This document shows positions 25,120-38,539 of a stretch of DNA of 64,000 nt, one piece after another; within the stretch, counting starts at the first letter, position 1; each line of letters opens with the position of its first letter. The stretch is taken from positions 18,846,834-18,910,833 of the forward strand of contig NC_072449.1 in NCBI RefSeq assembly GCF_027596085.1. Reading direction: 5' to 3'. The stretch is from Anoplopoma fimbria. Its lineage: Eukaryota > Chordata > Actinopteri > Perciformes > Anoplopomatidae. The notes beneath the pieces were generated by a model, which was given only the letters and a program-made list of their open reading frames with translations, searched no databases and was not told the DNA's origin. Made by a program: the position numbers and the translations under genes.

Positions 25120-26469
25120 AGCACACAGACAACACAAGCAGGAGGCTGCAGCCAGGCCTTGCTTTTATATGTGTGTGTTTAAGTACAAGTGCCTGTGTGT
25201 TTGTACAGGACCCTCCATCAAAACCTGCTAATCCAGACCTTGTAGTTGTAAAGTAGAACTTGACACAGGACAAATCACAAATATACATGCATGCTGGTTG
25301 GATGGGCCGACATGAAGAGGGTACAACATGAAGTCATTTACATATTTAGCAGTAGAAATACATAAAAAACATCCAAGGACAAGCCTGCATTACAGTCACA
25401 GTTAATGTTTGACATGTTGCGTCTTGTGTTGCAGAAGAAAGTCTATTGACTGAAAAAAAAAAAAAAAAATGTTCACAAAAGTATCGTATATAAATCAGTG
25501 CGTCTCATCCATAGGAGTGAATTCCTTTAGGCAGAAGACCGGAGACCTGAACTTGAATGATCTTTATCGCAAGCTGCCCTCTGCATCTGTCATCAGGCTG
25601 ATTTAACATCAACCCATGAAATATTTACAAACCAAACAATTAGAGAGAGATATCTTACAAAATTAATCAATTATTCATTGGCAATCGTCTGAAAAAGCTT
25701 TTGTTTTGTTTCGTGGCTATATTCTGATGCTTGGGGGGGGGTGCATCAATTAGGGCCTGTACTCCTGTGGTGTTATGGATGCTTCAGAGCGGAGTGATTG
25801 CCTAGATGAAGGAGCCAGATGCAAGTTGCCAGTACTGCATGCTGACACAGTGTTGTGGCAGATGAGCTTGATAAAAAACAACAACACTCTACACGGTGCT
25901 ATACATGAACACAGAGGAACAATCTGGATTATGCATCTGAATGTGTGAAGAAATTAGTTTCCCTACTTACACTGGCTATATCAGAACATCCAAAAAACTC
26001 TGGAGCCTTGCTCATCCAACATTTGTTCTATTCATTTTTAAAACGACCTCTTAACTCTCGACACCTGGGCTCCGTGTTTGCATTTTTCCTTCTCAGTGAT
26101 CATGCTGAGATTGCATCTGTCAAACTCAAAGAGGTGAGGAATTAAGAAGGCATTTTCTTATTTATAGGAAAAACAGGAAGTAACTCTCTCCAGAGTTTAT
26201 CTTCTCTGCAAACTACAAACACAGACTCATTTGATTCACATTGTCTGTTCAGTATGTCTCAGTAAGTCCAGTATAACTGGAGAATGGATCTCTGCACATA
26301 AAACAAGTTGTCAAAGTTGCTATCGGTGAATATGTCAAAATATAAAGTTTGCCTTTCTCCGTGCTCACACTCTAACTACTCTAACTAATCAATGAGTTGA
26401 TTTAACTTAAACTTAATTTAAACAGTTTTTCCAGCATTGTCAACCAGATAGGCAAATGTGGTCATGTTA

Positions 26470-26710
26470 TTGGATCTATTTTAGCGCTGAAACAATTCGC
26501 CAACCAAAAATAAATTGCATTATCATAATTCATTGTTATTTCACAGGCAAAAATGCAGAACCAACTGCTGCTTCCAGTCTCTGAAAAACTCTTCCATGCT
26601 CTTCTCTGTCATGACAGTAGATATTTGAACTGTTGCTCGGCAAAAACAAGAAATTTGATGTCATCACCTTGGGCTCTTACTTTTTAACTATTATCCTGCA
26701 TCAAAAGGTA
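26470..26710. repeat. fish MITE-like dispersed repeat, decayed copy
   Basis: Contains GCTGAAACAATTCGCCAACC, GGCAAAAATGCAGAACC and GATGTCATCACCTTGGGCTC. These are fragments of the same abundant percomorph element seen at 34555-34830 (GATGACACCTTGGGCTTTTA). Confidence 0.65.
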
Positions 26711-27509
26711 TTATGCAGATGTATTGCAAATAATTGTATTACTGTAGTTTGTTTCTTCCCCAATCTGTTGAGATCTTATTGTGCTTCTTAAAGGCTAAGC
26801 ATTTCCTTAATGTTTTTGCAAAGGCAGAGATGGGATTCCAGTTCCTAAAAGTAATGACTAATCACTAAAAGCTTGTTCCCATGAAGACAAAAACACTAAC
26901 TGGCTAAAATAAATCTCAGTAGATAAAGACCCTTATGACAAATTAGTCAACTACGTGACCAAGCAAAGACAGCTCAATAACTTTAACGCATTACATTGTG
27001 ATGTGTGTAGTCATCCAATTACGCAGCTTCCTCTGAGTTGTTGGTCCTGATTTAAGAGTCTGACTCTAAATAACACATTTCCAATCACTTCACAGTGAGA
27101 GTGAAGAATAAGAAAGATCAGCACAATGATCCTCAGCTCCATGTTTCAAACCACTCTGCACCACACAACGCTTGGCTCAAGACAACACACCGGGGTCTGG
27201 GTTCTTATTTCCTTTGGGCAAAACCTTGCATAGGAGGTCTGAGGTGGGGAACAGGTTTCATGTTGGGCAATAAGCAGCTGAGCAGTGGGGTCGTTCGTGG
27301 TGCATGTGGGTGGCTCGGGCCAGCACCTCAACCTACCCTTTAGACCCAAGGGCAAAAAATGCTCAGAGAGATGGAGGACCTGGACCCTGGGCCGGATAGA
27401 AGAATTCAGAAGAGGTGGGGAGGAGCAGAGGCCTCCAGCGGTCAGGGGGATCAGAGAGGGAGGTTACTCTGAGGACCATGCACTGCCATGGGCTGTGCAC
27501 ACACATGCA

Positions 27510-27620
27510 CACATAAACACACCCGAGGAACACACATGAATGTCCAAATATTCGCATAAGAGCACTACATACACACACGCACACGCACACACACACACAC
27601 ACAGACACAGACACACACAA
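27510..27620. repeat. degenerate CA tract
   Basis: CACACATGCACACATAAACA and (CA)n with CG and GA variants. Confidence 0.85.
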
Positions 27621-29224
27621 AAGCCTGAGGGGTAAAGCCAACAACAAAGTCGCTATAATGCAGCCACAAGGTCACACAAAGTTCAACCCTGAAACCTTGA
27701 AATATCATATGTAAATTGTAAATGCCTTTACAGTAGATATTGAAACGTTACATTAATGTGTGTACGAATGTTAGCAGTAATAGTTATTTTATTGGTTTGG
27801 TGAGAGAATGCTGCCTTTGACATGAATGAAAAAGTTCTGACATGAGAACTTATTCCCTTAGAAGGTAAGGGAATAACAAAGGTCTTGAGAGGGCAATCAG
27901 ACCAAATCCATAATGCAGGGATCACATGGTGAAATATTAAGCATCTTGGGGCCTCTGAATGACATCTCATCCTCAACTTCACCCCTGTCATGTCTCCAAA
28001 TGGCACTGTCTCTTTCTTGTGCCCCTTGATTTAAAAAAACCAAAAAAAACCTTTTTCACTTTAGACACTCACCTGCTTCTTTGCATCCTTTTTCTATCTT
28101 GTAAACTTGGAACAAGTTTGTATGCTAGGTGCTAGAGAAACACCATTTACAGACAAATCCCTTGTAGGAAGATAAAAATAGGTTCAGCACACATTTGGCC
28201 ATTAATGCCTGGCTAACTGGCATTAATAGTAGCCCGCTATAGTACTGTACTTACAATGGTGGGTAAACAATGCATGACTTCAGTGTAAAAGGTTGTAAAA
28301 TAAGTTTGCATATGTTACTATGTTACACATTTAATTGGTTATCATGTGCTAAGACAAGTGACAACTTTGTGTCACCGAAACAGCATGTAGTAGTCTCTTG
28401 TGGTGAGAGTCTGCTCTCACTTGTTTGCCTTTTTGAGGTGGAGAACAAACCAGATTCAATTGTTGTAGCTCTAAATTGTTGGTAAATGTCTGGAAAAATC
28501 AATTTAGACTATATTTATTTCATCTGAAATGTTATTTACCATGTTCTTAGTGACCATATTCATGTTGCATTGTTTGGTGAAAAACCTCAACAGGGATATT
28601 TATCCAAATTAAGAGCTGAGGACACACAGGCAAAGGGGAGAGCAGTTTTTCTCAGATTTTATGACTGAAAGGCACAGGCTCATAGGGAATAAAGCCAGAA
28701 GTGTAACAACAGAAGAACATAAGGTCACACACCCTTCATTGCCTTCAAATCTGAGATCTCTCCACCAGCTGTCGCTCCGCTCTCTCTGATGCTTTCACTC
28801 TCTGATGCTTCGTGTCTCACATCGCCCTTTGGAAAATGAAGTAAGTACCACTTGCTCTGCCTCTGCACGTGAGAGTTAGCAGTTAAGCTGGCTAGTTTCC
28901 ATCAAGGTGCCCCTAGTTGTACCACCATATATGTCTCCTGTACAGGAACTGATTATAGTTCAGTGTAGTATTTCACCCAACACCACATGGGTGGGTTGTA
29001 CATTATCAGGCGGTGAACAGTGAAGTAATCGTGCTTACAATCTGTCATTCATATGATGAAGTATCCTTGTGACTAACCAAATCAATTTGTTTAAATTGGA
29101 TACATATTGAAAAGACAAGCTTGACAAAATACTTCCCTTTCCCAAACGAGCAAATCCGAGTTAGAACATAAGTATAAGTTCAAATAATAAAGTTGGGTAC
29201 ACGGATCAAACACAAGCATTCTAT

Positions 29225-29244
29225 TCATTCATTCATTCATTCAT
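29225..29244. repeat. (ATTC)5 simple repeat
   Basis: Five ATTC units. Confidence 0.9.
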
Positions 29245-29449
29245 GTCATATTTACCTAAAAATACTTTCTGTACCATTAAGATATATATTTGATGTCCTC
29301 TAACTAATTCAAATGTAATAATTATTGGTAAGTTATTCCAAATTTAACAAGAATGTTCCGCATTTTAGGCCACAATAATCAAACTGTGCAATCCCTGTTA
29401 GAATGAAATGTATATGTGCTGCAATTTCTGTGCAAAAAAAAATGCTGGC

Positions 29450-29452
<3 letters not shown>

Positions 29453-29494
<42 letters not shown>

Positions 29495-29512
29495 ATGTGT
29501 GCATGTGTGTGT
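29453..29512. repeat. (GT)n microsatellite with GCAT variants
   Basis: Perfect GT to about 29493, then GTGCATGTGTGCATGTG. Confidence 0.95.
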
Positions 29513-29646
29513 ATCTGCTCATCTGTTTCAGAGTGAATGCACTTGAGCGTGTTGTTGAATGGGGGAGAATAGGCTCTGGTTCCCCCGCTGAAAGCCTGTT
29601 GGATGCCATTGTGATGGCACACCACTGAGTGTGTGTATCATGTGTG

Positions 29647-29695
29647 TGTGGTGGTGGTGGTGGTGGTGGTGGTGTTGTGGGTGGTGGGGGGTGGG
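29647..29695. repeat. (GGT)n tract
   Basis: About eight GGT units followed by a G-rich degenerate tail. Confidence 0.9.
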
Positions 29696-30529
29696 TAGAT
29701 GGGGCTAAGTCTATCAGGACCCCCGCACATGAAAGGTAAACTGGAGCCGCTAATCGCAGCGCTGACACAAGGAGGTTCAGGAGGGCGGCCACTTAGAAAA
29801 GAAAGGCAGGAGAGCCGGGACCCTGGCAGCGTCTACAGGGCTCAGCACAGCTGACCACATTACAGGAACAAACACACACCGCAGAACAGACACACAAACT
29901 TGGTGGTCCCTGCCTGCTCTTTTGGCGTGGACTTCACAAATGGCGGGTCGAGTGTGTGTATGTGTTCATGTGCATGTAATACTAACCCAAAAGACTGTAT
30001 TCATTTTCTTTGACATATTTCTTGAGACACAGCCCGCACTGCCGACAATGTATTTGAATAAAAGTGTTTGATCTATTTTATTTCTTAAGGATAAAAAACA
30101 AAAGAAATGAATATGTGATTGAATTCTAACATAACACACTCTGAGGGACAAGGTGATTAACGCAGGGCCTGATAACAAGGTTCAGAAAAAGAACATCAAA
30201 TGCAAGAGAGTAAAGGAATAAATAAAGCAAAGCATTACAAAATTAATACAAGTTCATGGACATATTTGGCAATTAACGCTAAAATGTCAGCTCACGAGAA
30301 ATGATGAAGGAAAATAGAGAGACGGTATGCATGACAGAGGGAGAGGGCAGGCTATGAGTGACACCGGGGAGAGGGGGGAAACGGCCTGGCCCGCAGGAGG
30401 AGAAGAAGCACGGGGGGGGGGGCAGGCAGAGCGAGGGAGATTGTACAAATGACAGCCCCCCTTCCCCTCGAAGGTAGTGTTGTGCACTCCCTTTCTCTCT
30501 TCCCTCTTCCTCATCTCTTAATGCTTATT

Positions 30530-31150
30530 TTCATCACTTTGCTTAAAATATTGATAATCAATTAGCACTACGTCTGTTTTGCTACAGAATCTGTGTCACG
30601 GTCTATCGCTCTGTCAGAGCCAATTCGCCGCTCATTCAAAGTTCATTTTTCCTTGGCGGCTCTGTGCCTTTGGAGGAGTCATTACGCGGGGAACATAGCC
30701 CGGGGTGCAATCACCTATTCTCTTTCATTACTGGGGAGATGGAGAAGGTGAGAGAGATTATTAGAACTTTGGAATGATCACAAAGCTCCACACCGCCTGT
30801 CAGATCCCCCTACGTGTAATTCATCTGGCCTCACTGCCTCCCCCTACCCCCCTTCCCCTCCTACTCCTCTCCCTCATCCCCCCCCTCCTCCCCCCCAGCC
30901 TCAGCCAGGGGTTTGGCCACAGACATTATTCATGAACATCTGCAGCGCGCTGAATATTCCACAGCCTCCGCCGTGATGAAAAGGGAGCTGCCCCTTTGAC
31001 TTGAAAATTAACATGCCGGCACAGAGATTATGGACGCGCCCGTTTCATTCCAAGCCGAGCCGGTGGTACGGGCTGGGCTGAGCGAGGCAGGGTGAGCCGG
31101 ACAGGTGAAAGGATTTGCTCTTTGTAACGGCGAGGTGTCTGTTTCAGTGG
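30530..31150. promoter_or_regulatory. large candidate conserved noncoding element
   Basis: Two unique clusters separated by a C-rich tract (30838-30897). The first (30530-30835) has GATAATCAATTAGCACTACG, CCAATTCGCCGCTCATTC, GGAGTCATTACGCGGGG, GGGTGCAATCACC and GTGTAATTCATCTGG. The second (30900-31150) has CAGACATTATTCATGAAC, GCGCGCTGAATATTCC, GAAAATTAACATGCCGGC and GAGATTATGGACGCGCCCG. CpG words embedded in AT cores and the lack of repeats suggest constraint. No coding similarity. Confidence 0.5.
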
Positions 31151-31394
31151 GTAACGGGGGAATAATCAAGTTAATAAAGATATTGTATTTCAAAGCAATG
31201 GGAGTGACCATGGTGCATCAACCGTCAGGCATCAAAACACAGTCAAATGAGACGTTCCTGATGTGGTATGGTTTCATCCGCTGTGGACTTACTTATCTGA
31301 TTGAGGACACTATCACTGCAATTGAGTGCTCAGATTATTGCGTGAAGGGATAAAACATTTCTTTGTCTGTACATGTTAATAAAAATAATTTCAC

Positions 31395-31690
31395 AGTTGC
31401 AGCTGTAACTAATCTATATTTTCATTGTACATTAGTCGGACAATCATTGTTTCACAATAAATTGATCATTTTTCTAAAAATGGCCCAACAACAAATGTGA
31501 CAAAAGTGACTAATGTCTGATACAGACATAGTTATTTAGTTAACTATGTCTGATACAGAAAAGCTTTAAATCCTCACATTTGAGAAGCTGGAAACAGACT
31601 ACACACATTTTCCAATCCTCAAAATACTTGCAGATTCATTTCCTGTAGATTGATTGATCAAATAAATCCTTGCAGCTCTATTTCAAAGAC
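31395..31690. repeat. decayed fish dispersed repeat containing a palindrome
   Basis: TTGCAGCTGTAACTAATC, CAATAAATTGATCATTTTTC, TTTGAGAAGCTGGAAAC and GATTGATTGATCAAATAAATC resemble fragments of the abundant percomorph MITE-like family. At its centre lies a local duplication/palindrome (31514-31558). Confidence 0.55.
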
Positions 31691-32589
31691 TGTTGGAAGT
31701 AAGGCTTATAATGTTTCCCCGCAAACATCTCATTGCGCCCTCTCACCTGCGTGTGCATCTCTCTCTTTCATTCTCTCCTGGGCGTCTCTACATGAAAGCC
31801 CAGCCAGAGAATGGAGACTCTTCCTCTCTCACACCAGGAGCACCACTGCTGGAGAGAAGCCAAGCATCCTCCCTCTCTCCCTATCTCTCTGTCTCCATCA
31901 GCTGTGTGGTGTCCCTCTCAAAGCTCCCTGTGTCCTCAGAGACACTCATTGGACTGTGACGTACTTCACAGAGAAATAAAGTAATTTATATATAAGAGAA
32001 ACTACGAAGAAAAGTACATTAATCGTGTGCGTTGAACATACTCAAAATATAAACAAAATATAAAACAACATGATGGTCTGTTTGCAACTGCAGTAATGTC
32101 AATGAGTACTACTTTGACTCATAGAAGAATTCGCTGTATTTGAATGAGAGGCAAATATTTAAAGGATGATTCAGTATATTAATAATCTGGTCCTTATTTT
32201 TATGGTGGGCGTGGAAGTACCGCTCCACTCCCAGTGGAACAAAGTTTTAAGCCAAAAACATGATTTACCGACAGCCTTACAATATCATGAAGATGCACAC
32301 TATTAAGATCTTCCAACACTTGCGACTGTCTAAGATTTGCATAATGGTTTGATATAAGATGTTTGCCTTCCAAGAGTTAATTGGCTGTTAAACCATTCAC
32401 ATAAAAAACAGCTATAATTACTACTAAGAACTTCAAATCGACCTCCTCACAGTGATTAGAAATCCATATACTACTTGGAGACAAAATAAATAAATAAAAA
32501 AAAAGAAAAGAAATACAAGCAGACAGACGTACTGTGAATAGAAAAAGAAAGGGAGAGAATACACTTTAATGCCTCTGGAAAGGGGAGCA

Positions 32590-32820
32590 GTTGGAGGGTT
32601 CTGACACGGGCTGGAGCGGGACTTTGCGCCGCCTCTTGTTGATTGTAAATGGCAGAGCAAGTTTACTCTGGCAGTTGGAGCCAAAATGGAGTCTGACAGC
32701 TTTGTCAGAGAGTTTGAGCGGCTCAGTGGCAGGGCAGGAATCGGGATGATTCCATTCCTTTCATCTCCAAATCGCCGATGTACGCCTGTGAAACCTCCAT
32801 GGCAATAAAAAAATGAGAAA
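32590..32820. promoter_or_regulatory. candidate conserved noncoding element
   Basis: Unique block GGACTTTGCGCCGCCTC, TTGATTGTAAATGGCAG, CTGACAGCTTTGTCAG (palindromic TGACA pair, 32693-32708), GATGATTCCATTCC and CATGGCAATAAAAAAATG. A weak CTCF-like word overlaps GCGCCGCCTCTTGTTG. Confidence 0.38.
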
Positions 32821-33484
32821 GAAAAAAACCCAGCCTGGCATAGTTAGAGAGCTGGATGCAGAACAAACATGTCAGAAGATGTTAGCATTCTCTCTGAAAG
32901 ACACAAATATTAATAATCCTAGCACTCTTTCTCACCGTTTTCCCTCTCTTATCTCTTTATAAATTATTCTACAACATATCGCTACATTACAACCCACTCA
33001 GGATCTTGACCTCTGAGTTTTTCTAACTGCAGCCTCTATATATTATTCTGGACATTTCTGCAACCTTTGCCACTATAAGACTTCTCTCACAACAGACCTA
33101 AATATATGAACACTGGCAGCAACTTTATGTGCATTCCCGGCCTATTTATGTTCCCCTTTCATTCCATAAACAGTCCTCTTCTTAAACTCTTTACTTTTCT
33201 TAGGGAGAGTCTGAGAGGAGACCACTAAGAAACGTAAAGACAAGTCTATAGTGTGTGTTGGAGAGGAGGGATTGACAGAATAAAGGAAGCTTTACTAGCA
33301 CTGCTTTGTAATGTTACACTCCCATAGCTTTATCCCTGTGATCCCTTCTACCTCTATCTGCTTGCCTCGTTTTTTTTTTTTTTTCTATTTCAATTTACAG
33401 GATTTGTTTCTGTGTCTCTGACAGTGTGGAGGATGAGGTATAAAATTAATCTTTATCCCGGTTTTGTTGTTTTTCCTCCTCCTT

Positions 33485-33860
33485 GACAATGCATGTCAGT
33501 AATTAGCCGGCCAGTTTGGTTCCAGGCTTTTCAGTGGGTGTCTCCGTTTGCCAACTTTCGCCTTTTGTTCTTGCCACACAATACCGCCCACTCGCCCTCT
33601 GTGTCTCTCTCTCCCTCTCTTTCCTCTCCGCTCTCCGCCTCACACCCACACAGGGCGTTACACAATCTATCCAAATGTGCTTCGCTTTAAAACCCCATTA
33701 CTTAGCCCCTGTTGTTGCGTTCAACACAATTAAAAAGAACAGGCCCTTCATGAGAATTCAGAGAGCCTCGCTCATTCACTCCCTTCATCTCCCTCGCTCT
33801 CCCATCTTCTGTGGTTCAGCGTTGGCCGAGGAGTTACTGTGAACAGGCCGGCTTAGCTCC
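33485..33860. promoter_or_regulatory. candidate conserved noncoding element
   Basis: TGTCAGTAATTAGCCGGCC, CTCCGTTTGCCAAC, CAACACAATTAAAAAG and CTCATTCACTC around a C/T-rich middle. Overlapping short open frames exist but have no similarity or splice pair that I recognise. Confidence 0.33.
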
Positions 33861-33999
33861 CCTAATTCCTTGGGTTTTGTTTGCATATAGGCTTAGTTTG
33901 GTGCCATTTGAAACTACTCAATGCCATGCTTCATCCCCTGGCTGTAACCAGACTTGTGAGCAACTTTAAAAATTGGTCAGCCAAATGGAAACAGAGAAG

Positions 34000-34113
<114 letters not shown>

Positions 34114-34554
34114 CCAAAGAGCCTGACAAGGTCAAAGGGCATTGGTATTGTTATCTCTCTAAGTACTGACACACTTCAAAAGGGTAAAAAACTTGAAGGC
34201 TTTTCCAGTAATGACTACCTGGTTGGGCTTTAGCAGAGGGTCTGGTGGTAATTTCAGGCTCCGGCCTTCCACACAAGCGTGTAAGCCCTGCAGGATGGGC
34301 TTAGTTCAAAAGAAAGTCAGGTAAATGAGAGACAAGGCTACTAGTCAGTAATAATGACCACAAGGTCGCTGTCAGGGAGGTGTGAAGAGGGAATAGACAT
34401 GTCTAATCTTAGAGAATTATCCCTCAAGTCTGAAATAACGACATCTCTCATGGGGTTTGTGCAATACCTATTGCATGCAGAATTGGAATGACCACTCACT
34501 CACCAAGAAATACATAAAATTGACACTTAAAATTCAGATGTGGATGAAATGGAA

Positions 34555-34830
34555 TAATGAGTCAATCGACAGAAAACTAACCGGCAAAAACTGAATTTAA
34601 ATGTTTCGATCAATTTATTTTGGGAAAAATACCAAAAAAGTTCTGGCTGCAACATCCCGAATGCGAGGATTTTATGCTTTTTTTTTTATCATTTTTTTTA
34701 AAGATGACACCTTGGGCTTTTATTACATTTTTCACTTTCTTCGGACATTTTGGAGACAAAACACCTCATTAATAGAGAATGTACTCAGTTGATTATTTGA
34801 TAATGAAAATCATTAGTTGAAGTCAAGAAG
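34555..34830. repeat. fish MITE-like dispersed repeat, decayed copy
   Basis: GTCAATCGACAGAAAACTAA, GGCTGCAACATCCCGAATG, GATGACACCTTGGGCTTTTA, CATTTTGGAGACAAAACACC and TTGATTATTTGATAATGAAA. It begins and ends with the same family phrases as the other copies. Confidence 0.72.
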
Positions 34831-36079
34831 TCTGCCAAATTATTCCACCAAATCTTTTTGGCACAATCATTTCTGGCATCTAACATCTTAGTTGATTTTA
34901 AAATTGTGTTAAATTTGAAAAATTTAAATGTTTTTTTTAAACCACATCCATTAAAACTGAGGGGCCAAGAGATTAATCTCTTTTTAACAAATTGCAGACA
35001 GCTGCTGATGTTTTAACAACAATGATGCAAAAACTCACTGACGGATATCTAATTAAACTCTTAAGTCTTTCTTTGCTACATACTGCACAGTTTTCAAACC
35101 ATGCATATCTTATTTAACATGTACTCAGCACAAATTAAAGCAATCAACCTAATGCTTGGCCATTGTGCTTCTAGTTAATGCCTTAATGGAGTTATGTCAT
35201 GCAGTTTACTGACATCATCAGAGCCTGTGTGTGCATAAACACACACACAGGTCTGTATTTAGCCAGTGGTCTCTGACAGAACTGTCTACACCACTCCGCC
35301 CTAAAAACAAAGACATTCACATTGGACAAGACTTTTAAGAACAAACACACAATGGCTTTAAAGTGTACCAGGAAACTGTTAAGTCGTGAGCACGTGTCTG
35401 ACCGTGAGCCTAGCAAACCGCAGCAAAAAGGCAGTACATTCATTTAAATATACTCTGTATGATGCTGAGTAGAATCAGCCATATTCAGACGTATCATTAC
35501 CATTTATAATCAGACATTTGAGCCATGCTTTTCCCTGTTGCATTACAGTCCACAAACAAAGTTAATTAATTCAACCTCTGACACCCGCCAATATCAATGC
35601 TACTACAGCGTGTATAACAGCCAAAATGTGGTACAGCAATGCTTTATGCAATACAGCTTGGCTGCAATTCTCCTCACTGGTGGCAAGGTCTTTAATGTGC
35701 TCATAAAACTAATTTATACTGAGGATTTAAAAGCACTCGGTCATTAGTGACTTCACAACAATTGTTTGTTTTAGTAATTTGACCATTTGCAATCAGGCCA
35801 CTCTTCTAAAGCAAAACACTTAATCAAGTTAATTAATAAAAACAACCCTTTGTTAATAGGTTAATATCTATATATTCATTTGATGAATCATGCATAAGAG
35901 CAGGAACTGTTTAGGGGAGGATTCTAACTGTTTTGACTGTTCTTTTTCATAGATTTGTGTTTTCCAGTCTATAAGACTATGACTACTACTACACACACAA
36001 AACACACACACACACTTTACTGTGCTCATATGTTCATGTAACCCTCTGTTGGGGTTGATATTGATCTCTCTTTAAATGA

Positions 36080-36262
36080 CAGACAGATAAGGGCCCAAAA
36101 CTGGCTTAAACCCCACTAATTACATCAGCGCTGAAAAGAAATCATTGATCAACGGCATTATGGGAAATTACACTATCCCCCGAAACAGGATCAAAGTGAA
36201 TGAAGTGGCTTAGCAGGGGGTTTCACTGGGGCTCTGCAGACGGGGACAGGATTATCACCCCT
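36080..36262. promoter_or_regulatory. candidate conserved noncoding element
   Basis: CCCCACTAATTACATCAGC, GAAATCATTGATCAACGGC and GGCATTATGGGAAATTAC (the last resembles a ZNF143/Staf-type TGGGAA context). It directly abuts the long CA array at 36265. Confidence 0.36.
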
Positions 36263-36404
<142 letters not shown>

Positions 36405-36619
36405 CTCATTAAGACGATACAGTAGTATGTTACAGGACTTATATGTTACAGACACACATGATTTTGTTGTTCACAGTAGCACACAAAACCATATCTGCTG
36501 TCTTTTACCCAACTTGAGCCCCGTCAGTCAATGTCAAACCATTTAAACACTTCAAGCCCTTAACTTAAAGTGTTTCACATGCTCTATTATAACAATTATT
36601 TCAACTAAATGTTCTACAC

Positions 36620-36850
36620 AAAAATAACTGTTTTATAATGCAGTCCTGGCCTAATGTAAGCGGGCCTCATGTCCAGGACCTGTGGAGGGGTCCACTGGGG
36701 GAATGAATAAAAGAAAGGGGCCCCTGCTGGTTCATCTGGCCATCTATTGGTGCCCCGAGACCGCTGTTTCGCCCGTCCCACCAGCCCCACCACTGGCCCC
36801 TTAGGGCTCCCGGCCTGCTGCTAGGGGACCCCTTCGTGTGTCATTAACAG
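36620..36850. other. GC-rich unique stretch, unassigned
   Basis: Unusually GC-rich for this intron, with GGGGTCCACTGGGG, GGGGCCCCTGC, GCCCGTCCCACCAGCCCC and GGGACCCC. No exon, repeat family or clear motif cluster recognised. Confidence 0.4.
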
Positions 36851-38119
36851 TTCCCAAGCTGCAATACACACCCATGCACACACACATACAAACACAAACA
36901 CACACGCACGGGCAAACATACAAAAGAAAAGCTGTGGTGCTTTCAGAGCAGTGATTACGTTTAGATGGCCATTTCTCCAATAAGAACTCAATTAAGACAA
37001 TCAAGTCAATTTGCGATGTACTGAGCTTGTTCTGATCATTACCGACGCTCAATTCTAGTCACATTATTAACAGATATTGGATGTATACACCTTAATCTAA
37101 GTACTGGAGTAAAAACATGAATTTGAATACTGGAGGGAACCAGTAATGTTTAAATGTATTATGGTTGGGGAGTCGTTGTTTCTATTTATTACCATTGGCC
37201 ACTGAACAACTTAACCGCTCAGGTTAGGGGTTAAATGGCTTGTTCATACTTTCAAACAAGGAGATGATGGGGTCTTTTTTATGAGCAGCACCATATTTGA
37301 AAGGGAAATTACTTTATCTTGCTTAAAGACCGATCCAATCAGCTGCAAAGTGATTCTGGCCTTGACCAAACAACAATGCAACTAACTAAATGAAATGCCT
37401 GCCGAACCTCAGTAGACCAGTTACGTTCTGTACAATCGTTTAATCTGGAAAATTACCATCACAACTAAATGTTAAGGAGGGAAGTTTACACATAAACAGT
37501 TAAAAGTTTAAGGGCAAAAGCATTCTGTGTCAAAACAGAATTGTTTATATGTTTCTTTCCACTTTTAAGAATCGTTTGCAGCCGAAACACAATTGTTAGA
37601 TGAACAAACACAATCACCAGTAAACAAAACAACCTACAGGTACGTCATCTTTGCTGTTGCAGCCAGTTTGTTACTGAAAGCTCTACACACTCTACAAATG
37701 CCTGAGAGCAGCACTCACTAAGACACAGCAAGCTGCCACTTAGTACAAAGTTAGCGACATCAACTCCACTTGTACTTACATTGTGCTCCAATCTACTTAC
37801 ACGGGCAAATCCAGGGCTTACATTACACTGAAATAAGCAGCGGATATTGGCAGAATGGGCTTACCCAGGCATTGTTTTAACTGGGGTTTTCTGAGGGAAT
37901 TTTCTGGCCTTCTGAATATTGAGGACAGAAATAAAGTAGTTGTTGTTGGCCATCGTCTTCAGCAGGAGTTCAGAGGGATTCAGGGGGGTGTTAAGATGAT
38001 TTGTAGGCCTTTTCTCCTATCAGATCATCTAAAATGTGAGTGATTTCACCGGTAATCAGCTGCAAGCCGACTCTGGCACAGTCTGTGTTTAGGAGATAAA
38101 GGGCGAGAGACAGAGTTAA

Positions 38120-38150
38120 GAATGGAGAGAGAGAGAGAGAGAGACCTGTG
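38120..38150. repeat. (GA)n tract
   Basis: GAGAGA tract of about 20 bp. Confidence 0.85.
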
Positions 38151-38179
38151 AGAGACAACAGAAAGAAGGAGAAAAGGCG

Positions 38180-38480
38180 GAAGAAGGTGGCAGATTATTT
38201 CTCGATATTATCACATGCCAGGACGGCCATTCTCCCTCTCCTTCAGCTTTCTCCCTCTCTCTTCCTCGTACACTCTTTTCTATTCAGAGATCCATTTGTG
38301 CTTGGCCAAACAAATAGCTGACACTGCCTCATCAAAGCTTGGGATTGGCAGCCCGGGCCAAGTGGGGCTGTTGACAAGCGAGGGCAGTGAAAGAAGAGGA
38401 GGAGAGGAAAGAGCAAGACAGAAAGAGAGACAACAGAAATCCCTGCCGTAATTCCCCAAACTGTAATCCACTGGGCTTAA
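38180..38480. promoter_or_regulatory. candidate conserved noncoding element
   Basis: GGCAGATTATTTCTCGATAT, TATCACATGCCAGG, CATTTGTGCTTGGCC, AACAAATAGCTGACACTGCC, GATTGGCAGCCCGGGCC (NFI-like TTGGC...GCC), CGTAATTCCCC and CTGTAATCC. A related unique stretch lies at 38640-38780. Confidence 0.36.
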
Positions 38481-38482
38481 TG

Positions 38483-38491
38483 ATGTGTGTG

Positions 38492-38531
<40 letters not shown>

Positions 38532-38539
38532 GGGGGGGA
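38483..38539. repeat. (GT)n plus G-run
   Basis: GT array ending in ten G residues. A second GT tract lies at about 38583-38619. Confidence 0.93.

Noticed and set aside
29379..29792. Proline-rich and His-rich 137-codon minus-strand open frame
   Set aside because: It comes from the (GGT)n and (GT)n tracts; no splice signals or similarity.
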